A stretch of DNA of 47,239 bases from positions 1 to 47,239 of the forward strand of contig CAIJGS010000188.1 of assembly GCA_903820285.1 (NCBI GenBank), written 5' to 3'. This stretch comes from an uncultured Verrucomicrobia subdivision 3 bacterium. Its GTDB lineage: Bacteria; Verrucomicrobiota; Verrucomicrobiia; Limisphaerales; UBA11358. A program made the translations under genes and the position numbers. Below the pieces are notes generated by a model. That model worked only from the letters and a program-made list of their open reading frames with translations. It was not told the origin of the DNA and ran no database searches. The first letter of the stretch is position 1. The number at the start of each line of letters is the position of its first letter. Shown one piece after another: positions 44,060 through 47,239 of the stretch.

Positions 44060-44460
44060 ATGCGAGTGGTTCTGATCATGCGCTGGTTTCCCCGGCGGCG
44101 GGGTTGCCGAAGCTGCCGGTCATGGCGGACACTCAAGGCCGGCTGCGGGTAACCAAGGCGCAGCGGCGGGAGATTCTGGCCACCCTGGCCCGCAGCGGCG
44201 AGTCGCTGCCCCAGTTTGCCCGGCGAACCGGTCTCAAGTATTCCACCCTGGCCCGCTGGGTTCAGCGCCAGCGCCCGAAACGCGCCGGGCGAGCGCCCCG
44301 GCTCAGGCTGTTGGAAGCCGTGGTTGAGCCGGCGCAAGTCACCGGCGCTGGCTCCGGGCTGGTCTTGCAACTGCCCGGCGGGGTGCGCGCGGAAGTGGGC
44401 GATGCGAAACAGGCGACGCTGGCGGCGGCGTTGGTACGGGAGCTGGCCCGGCCATGTTAA
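44053..44460 (+). CDS. tnpA: IS66 TnpA-like accessory protein
   Basis: The 135-residue protein has a helix-turn-helix-like segment (RREILATLARSGESLPQFARRTGLKYSTLARWVQRQRPKR) typical of the first ORF of IS66 elements. It probably assists transposition by DNA binding. The start may be 44053, within a hairpin, or the internal ATG at 44122 (MADTQGRLRVTK). Its stop overlaps the tnpB start by 7 bp. Confidence 0.88.
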   Translation: MINASGSDHALVSPAAGLPKLPVMADTQGRLRVTKAQRREILATLARSGESLPQFARRTGLKYSTLARWVQRQRPKRAGRAPRLRLLEAVVEPAQVTGAGSGLVLQLPGGVRAEVGDAKQATLAAALVRELARPC

Positions 44461-44810
44461 GTTTTTCCGGCAGCTTGAAAGTATTCGTCGCGGTGGAGGC
44501 TTGCGACCTGCGCAAAGGCTTCAACGGTCTGCACGCGCTGGTGGCCGAACGTTTGGGCGAAGACCTGAAGCAAGGGGCCTTGTTCGTGTTCAGCAACCGG
44601 CGGCACACGCGGATCAAGATTCTCTGCTGGGACGGCACCGGGATCTGGGTGCTGACCAAGCGCCTCGAAGAGGGCACCTTCGCCTGGCCCCGGGATTTGG
44701 AGCCGGGCAAAACCAAGCTGAACCTGACGCCGCAAGCGCTGGCGATGCTGACCGATGGCGTGGATTTGCGCGGCGGAAAACTGCGTCCGTGGTATGAACG
44801 CGCGACCTGA
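44454..44810 (+). CDS. tnpB: IS66 Orf2 protein TnpB
   Basis: The 118-residue protein shows the IS66 Orf2 pattern: DLRKGFNGLHALV, GALFVFSNRRHTRIKILCWDGTGIWVLTKRLEEGTFAWP. It is required for transposition in studied relatives; its precise role is unclear. Full length for the family (about 115 residues). Confidence 0.95.
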   Translation: MLSFSGSLKVFVAVEACDLRKGFNGLHALVAERLGEDLKQGALFVFSNRRHTRIKILCWDGTGIWVLTKRLEEGTFAWPRDLEPGKTKLNLTPQALAMLTDGVDLRGGKLRPWYERAT

Positions 44811-44867
44811 AAAATCCCCGCAAATAGATTGAACTTTTTGGTGGCGGGCACGTCTGAAATAGCGACG

Positions 44868-46403
44868 ATGAACACCGCCACTCCGACAGCCGAACTGACC
44901 GCCTTGCGCGAGCTTGTCGGCACGCTTCAGGAGGCCTTGGCGCTGACCCGGCAGGAGAACACGTTGCTGCGCCAGAAGATTGATGCGCTGGTGCGCCGGG
45001 TGTTTGGCTCCAGCAGCGAAACGGTGGACCGCGCCCAACTGGAACTGCTCTTGCAACTGGCCGGCCCGGCCCCCGCCGCCCCGGTGGCTCCGGTGGTGCC
45101 GGCGGCCAAAGCGCCGGCTCCGCGTCCCCGGAAGGAAGCCGCTCCCCGGCTGCCGGAACATCTGCCCGTGGTGGAAGAAGTGATCGAACCCGAACCGGTA
45201 AAAGCCCGGCCCGAACAATGGCGGTGCATCGGACAGGAAGTCAGCGAACAGCTTGACTACGAACCCGCCCGCTTTCTCCGCCGCCGCCTCATCCGCAAGA
45301 AGTATGTCCACCGGACGGAAGTGGACGCGGTGCCGGTGATCGCCCCCTTGCCGGAACGGCTGTTGGATCGCAGCCTGCCCGCGCCGGGTTTGCTGGCGCA
45401 GATTTTGGTTGGCAAATATTGCGACCATCTGCCGCTGTACCGGCAGGAACAGATTTACGCGCAACGGCACCAAGTGCCCTTGCCCCGGCAAACGCTGGCG
45501 CGCTGGGTGGAGCTGGCGGCAGATTGGTTGCGGCCGATTTACGAGCAAATTAAAACGGGGGTGATGGCGGACGGGTATGTGCAGGTGGATGAGACGCCGA
45601 TCCATTATTTGGCACCGGGGCAGGGCCAGACCAAACAGGGTTATCTATGGACGGGCAGCCAGCCCGGCGGGGATGTCTTTTTCCATTGGGCCGTCAGCCG
45701 CGCCACCGCGTGTCTGGATGACGTCATTCCCGCCACGTTCACCGGCACGATCCAGTGCGACGGGTATGCCGCGTACCGGGCGTTTGCCAACGAGCGCGGC
45801 CCCGGTATCACCCTGGCGGGTTGCTGGGCGCACGTCCGGCGGAAGTTTTACGAGGCCCGGGAAAGTTCGCCCCGGCTGGCAGGCTGGCTGCTCGGTCAAA
45901 TCCAACACCTTTACCGCATCGAAGCGCACTTGCGGGCCCAGCGGGCCGGACCGAAGTTGCGGGCGGCCGTGCGCGCCAGCGAAAGCCGGCCGATTATCAA
46001 ACGGATCGAGCGCGTCTTGCTCAAACTCAAGGCCGGCGGCCGGCAACTGCCGCAGAGTCCGTTGGGCACGGCCATTGACTACGCGCTGGGCCAGCGGCGC
46101 ACGCTGGAAACCTATCTGACCGACGGCCGGGTGGAACTGGACAACAACCTGGTCGAAAATGCCATTCGCCCCACAGCCATCGGAAAGAAGAACTGGCTGT
46201 TCATCGGGGACGCCGAGGCCGGCGAACGCAGCGCCATCATTTACACGATCATTGAATGTTGCCGGCGGCGGGGCGTGGATCCCTTTGCTTACCTGCGGGA
46301 CGTGCTTACGCGCCTGCCTCAAATGACCAACCGCCAAATCCCGGAAGTGCTCCCCGCCGCTTGGGCCAAAAAACAACGGTCGCAGGAACGGCAAACAGCG
46401 TAG
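44868..46403 (+). CDS. tnpC: IS66 transposase TnpC
   Basis: The ATG at 44868 (MNTATPTAELTALRE) is preferred to the track's TTG at 44829; the product is 511 residues. It begins with a leucine-rich coiled coil and a zinc-finger-like region typical of IS66, then the transposase core with DDE candidates in VQVDETPIHYL, IQCDGYAAYRAF and LVENAIRPTAIGKKNWLFIG. Family regions at the C-terminus (IECCRRRGVDPFAYLRDVL) are complete, so no truncation is seen. Confidence 0.95.
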   Translation: MNTATPTAELTALRELVGTLQEALALTRQENTLLRQKIDALVRRVFGSSSETVDRAQLELLLQLAGPAPAAPVAPVVPAAKAPAPRPRKEAAPRLPEHLPVVEEVIEPEPVKARPEQWRCIGQEVSEQLDYEPARFLRRRLIRKKYVHRTEVDAVPVIAPLPERLLDRSLPAPGLLAQILVGKYCDHLPLYRQEQIYAQRHQVPLPRQTLARWVELAADWLRPIYEQIKTGVMADGYVQVDETPIHYLAPGQGQTKQGYLWTGSQPGGDVFFHWAVSRATACLDDVIPATFTGTIQCDGYAAYRAFANERGPGITLAGCWAHVRRKFYEARESSPRLAGWLLGQIQHLYRIEAHLRAQRAGPKLRAAVRASESRPIIKRIERVLLKLKAGGRQLPQSPLGTAIDYALGQRRTLETYLTDGRVELDNNLVENAIRPTAIGKKNWLFIGDAEAGERSAIIYTIIECCRRRGVDPFAYLRDVLTRLPQMTNRQIPEVLPAAWAKKQRSQERQTA

Positions 46404-46452
46404 CGTGTTTCCGGCAGCAACCGCCCAGCCGTTGTTTTTACTCCGGTCAAGC

Positions 46453-46473
46453 GGTGCTACGGGTGACGCTTAC
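46453..46473 (-). repeat. IS66 right terminal inverted repeat
   Basis: Reverse complement of the left end; last bases CGCTTAC at 46467-46473. Confidence 0.93.
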
Positions 46474-46585
46474 GATGGATCATTACCCAGGTTATTGTTT
46501 GGTACAGGTAGTACATTCATGTCCATGAAGAATGCATCACCTTGCAGCGCTCGTCGCGAGCGGGAAACCGCGAGATAGCGCGCGA

Positions 46586-47215
46586 TTAGCGCGGATTGGT
46601 CTTACTTGGCGGAGGGCAGAGTTTTAGAGATTTCTCCTTACCAACACCCTCTAGAATCAGGAGAATTCTGGATTCCAGCAAAAGTTTTCCTATTTGCTCT
46701 GTCTTAATATCACGAATACGAGAAGGTCCGGATGTGGCCGCCTTATCTTTTTTTCCAGCTGCTAGGTCCAGTTCTCGAGTGAGGATGCCGAGTTTGGATT
46801 CGATTTCCGCAAATTGCACAGTTTTGCCGGGTCGCTCGGCAAGTAGCCGGAACAAGGCTCGATACTTATTGTTGAGGCTATGCTCGATGAGCTTACCGCA
46901 TTTATCATGCCATCGTATAGTCCGAAAGTCAGGGGTGTGCCACGACTGTTCTATATTTTGATCTTTGGGCTGGTTCACGCTGGCTAATTTCTGGAATTCG
47001 TCAACTTCAGTTGCTATCCTGAGGTTGCGAATTTTGACACTCGTTAGATAAAAAGTTGCCTTTTCCGTGAATTGGATGCCGAAACAAACTTTATTCTGAG
47101 CATCATGAGCAATGTTCTCACCTAGCAGCCTGTCGGACTTAAAAGCTGGGTTGGTGCAATGGCTCTGATGATGGATAATGTGAAGTGAACCATTTGGACC
47201 GGTCTGCCTGATGTG
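46586..47215 (-). pseudogene. Hypothetical open frame without a normal start codon
   Basis: The track reports 46586-46978 from a GTG (VNQPKDQN, 130 residues), but reading further upstream by hand the same frame stays open to a TGA at 47218-47216, adding about 79 codons that look coding (e.g. SDRLLGENIAHDAQNK, TEKATFYLTSVKIRNLRIA). No ATG, GTG or TTG occurs in frame there, and the GTG has no ribosome binding site. The C-terminal part (NNKYRALFRLLAERPGKTVQFAEIESKLGI) may be a winged helix. Either the gene is broken or frameshifted upstream, or it uses a rare start. AT-richer than the rest of the window. Confidence 0.5.
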
Positions 47216-47239
47216 TCAGCGAACATTCGGGCGCTAAAC

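Larger units (their letters stand above)
43993..46473 (+). mobile_element. IS66-family insertion sequence, complete
   Basis: The element is 2481 bp, bounded by at least 21-bp perfect terminal inverted repeats beginning GTAAGCGTCACCCGTAGC, which fit the GTAAGCG ends of IS66 elements. It carries three forward genes corresponding to tnpA, tnpB and tnpC, all apparently intact. The expected 8-bp target duplication is not seen (TACGGAGC left, GATGGATC right). Coding capacity suggests it could still be active. Confidence 0.95.

Noticed and set aside
44457-45605. A 382-residue minus-strand ORF inside the IS66 element
   Set aside because: It is antisense to tnpB/tnpC, which have full family motifs, and itself reads as low-complexity.
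46515-46562. Hairpins TTCATG-TC-CATGAA and CGCTCG-TCG-CGAGCG as a terminator of the 46586 frame
   Set aside because: Real palindromes, but no T-run follows in either direction and the gene itself looks defective, so a terminator call is not supported.

Overview
The window looks like a chromosomal segment of a Verrucomicrobiota bacterium, probably Verrucomicrobiia/Limisphaerales-like. This is inferred from a GC-rich, repeat-littered intergenic style, very large secreted Calx-beta/PKD/LamG proteins, an extended two-part U32 protein, a GYF_2-type membrane protein and an ECF sigma factor paired with a small HxxxCxxC anti-sigma protein. No rRNA, tRNA or CRISPR array was seen.

Layout. 60-3432 (-): a SUKH-like protein and a long U32 family (RlhA/TrhP-like) protein. 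3433-4684: a 1.25 kb gene-free stretch with several repeat families, including an 88-bp element that can fold as a cloverleaf. 4685-6052 (+): an orphan NtrC-type response regulator. 6077-16008: an ECF sigma locus and neighbours: OlsB-like acyltransferase, ZAS-type anti-sigma, sigma factor, a four-gene operon with a ferric-reductase/Rieske fusion, a DUF2652 protein, a DUF1223 protein, a YHS protein, and a DinB - DedA/ATP-grasp - NRDE cluster. 16021-23484 (-): a 2487-residue secreted metzincin with ten Calx-beta domains. 23736-31599 (-): a complete kdpABCDE potassium transport and sensing operon. 31788-35039: a zinc-ribbon protein, a LuxR regulator, YajQ and an MBL-fold hydrolase. 35063-39333 (-): three overlapping genes encoding a GYF_2 membrane protein, a membrane-anchored pterin carbinolamine dehydratase and a secreted clan GH-A glycosidase. 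39652-42636 (+): a YtrA-like GntR regulator with an ABC exporter. 42692-43801 (-): dprA. 43993-46473: a complete IS66-family element. After it comes an AT-richer stretch with an open frame lacking a normal start.

The most notable observation is a local ECF regulon. Six sites with the exact pattern TGTAAG-N16-CGAC lie in the correct orientation immediately upstream of six transcription units between 7.2 and 13.0 kb, around the ECF sigma gene. Two are so close to the start codon that the mRNA should be leaderless or nearly so. One site drives the anti-sigma/acyltransferase pair but none is seen in front of the sigma gene, which suggests negative feedback without positive autoregulation. The likely regulon combines membrane-lipid functions (OlsB-like acyltransferase, and DedA if co-transcribed with DinB) with redox functions (Rieske/heme membrane protein, thioredoxin-fold DUF1223, YHS, DinB). 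This suggests an envelope or oxidative stress response, but the inducing signal cannot be read from sequence.
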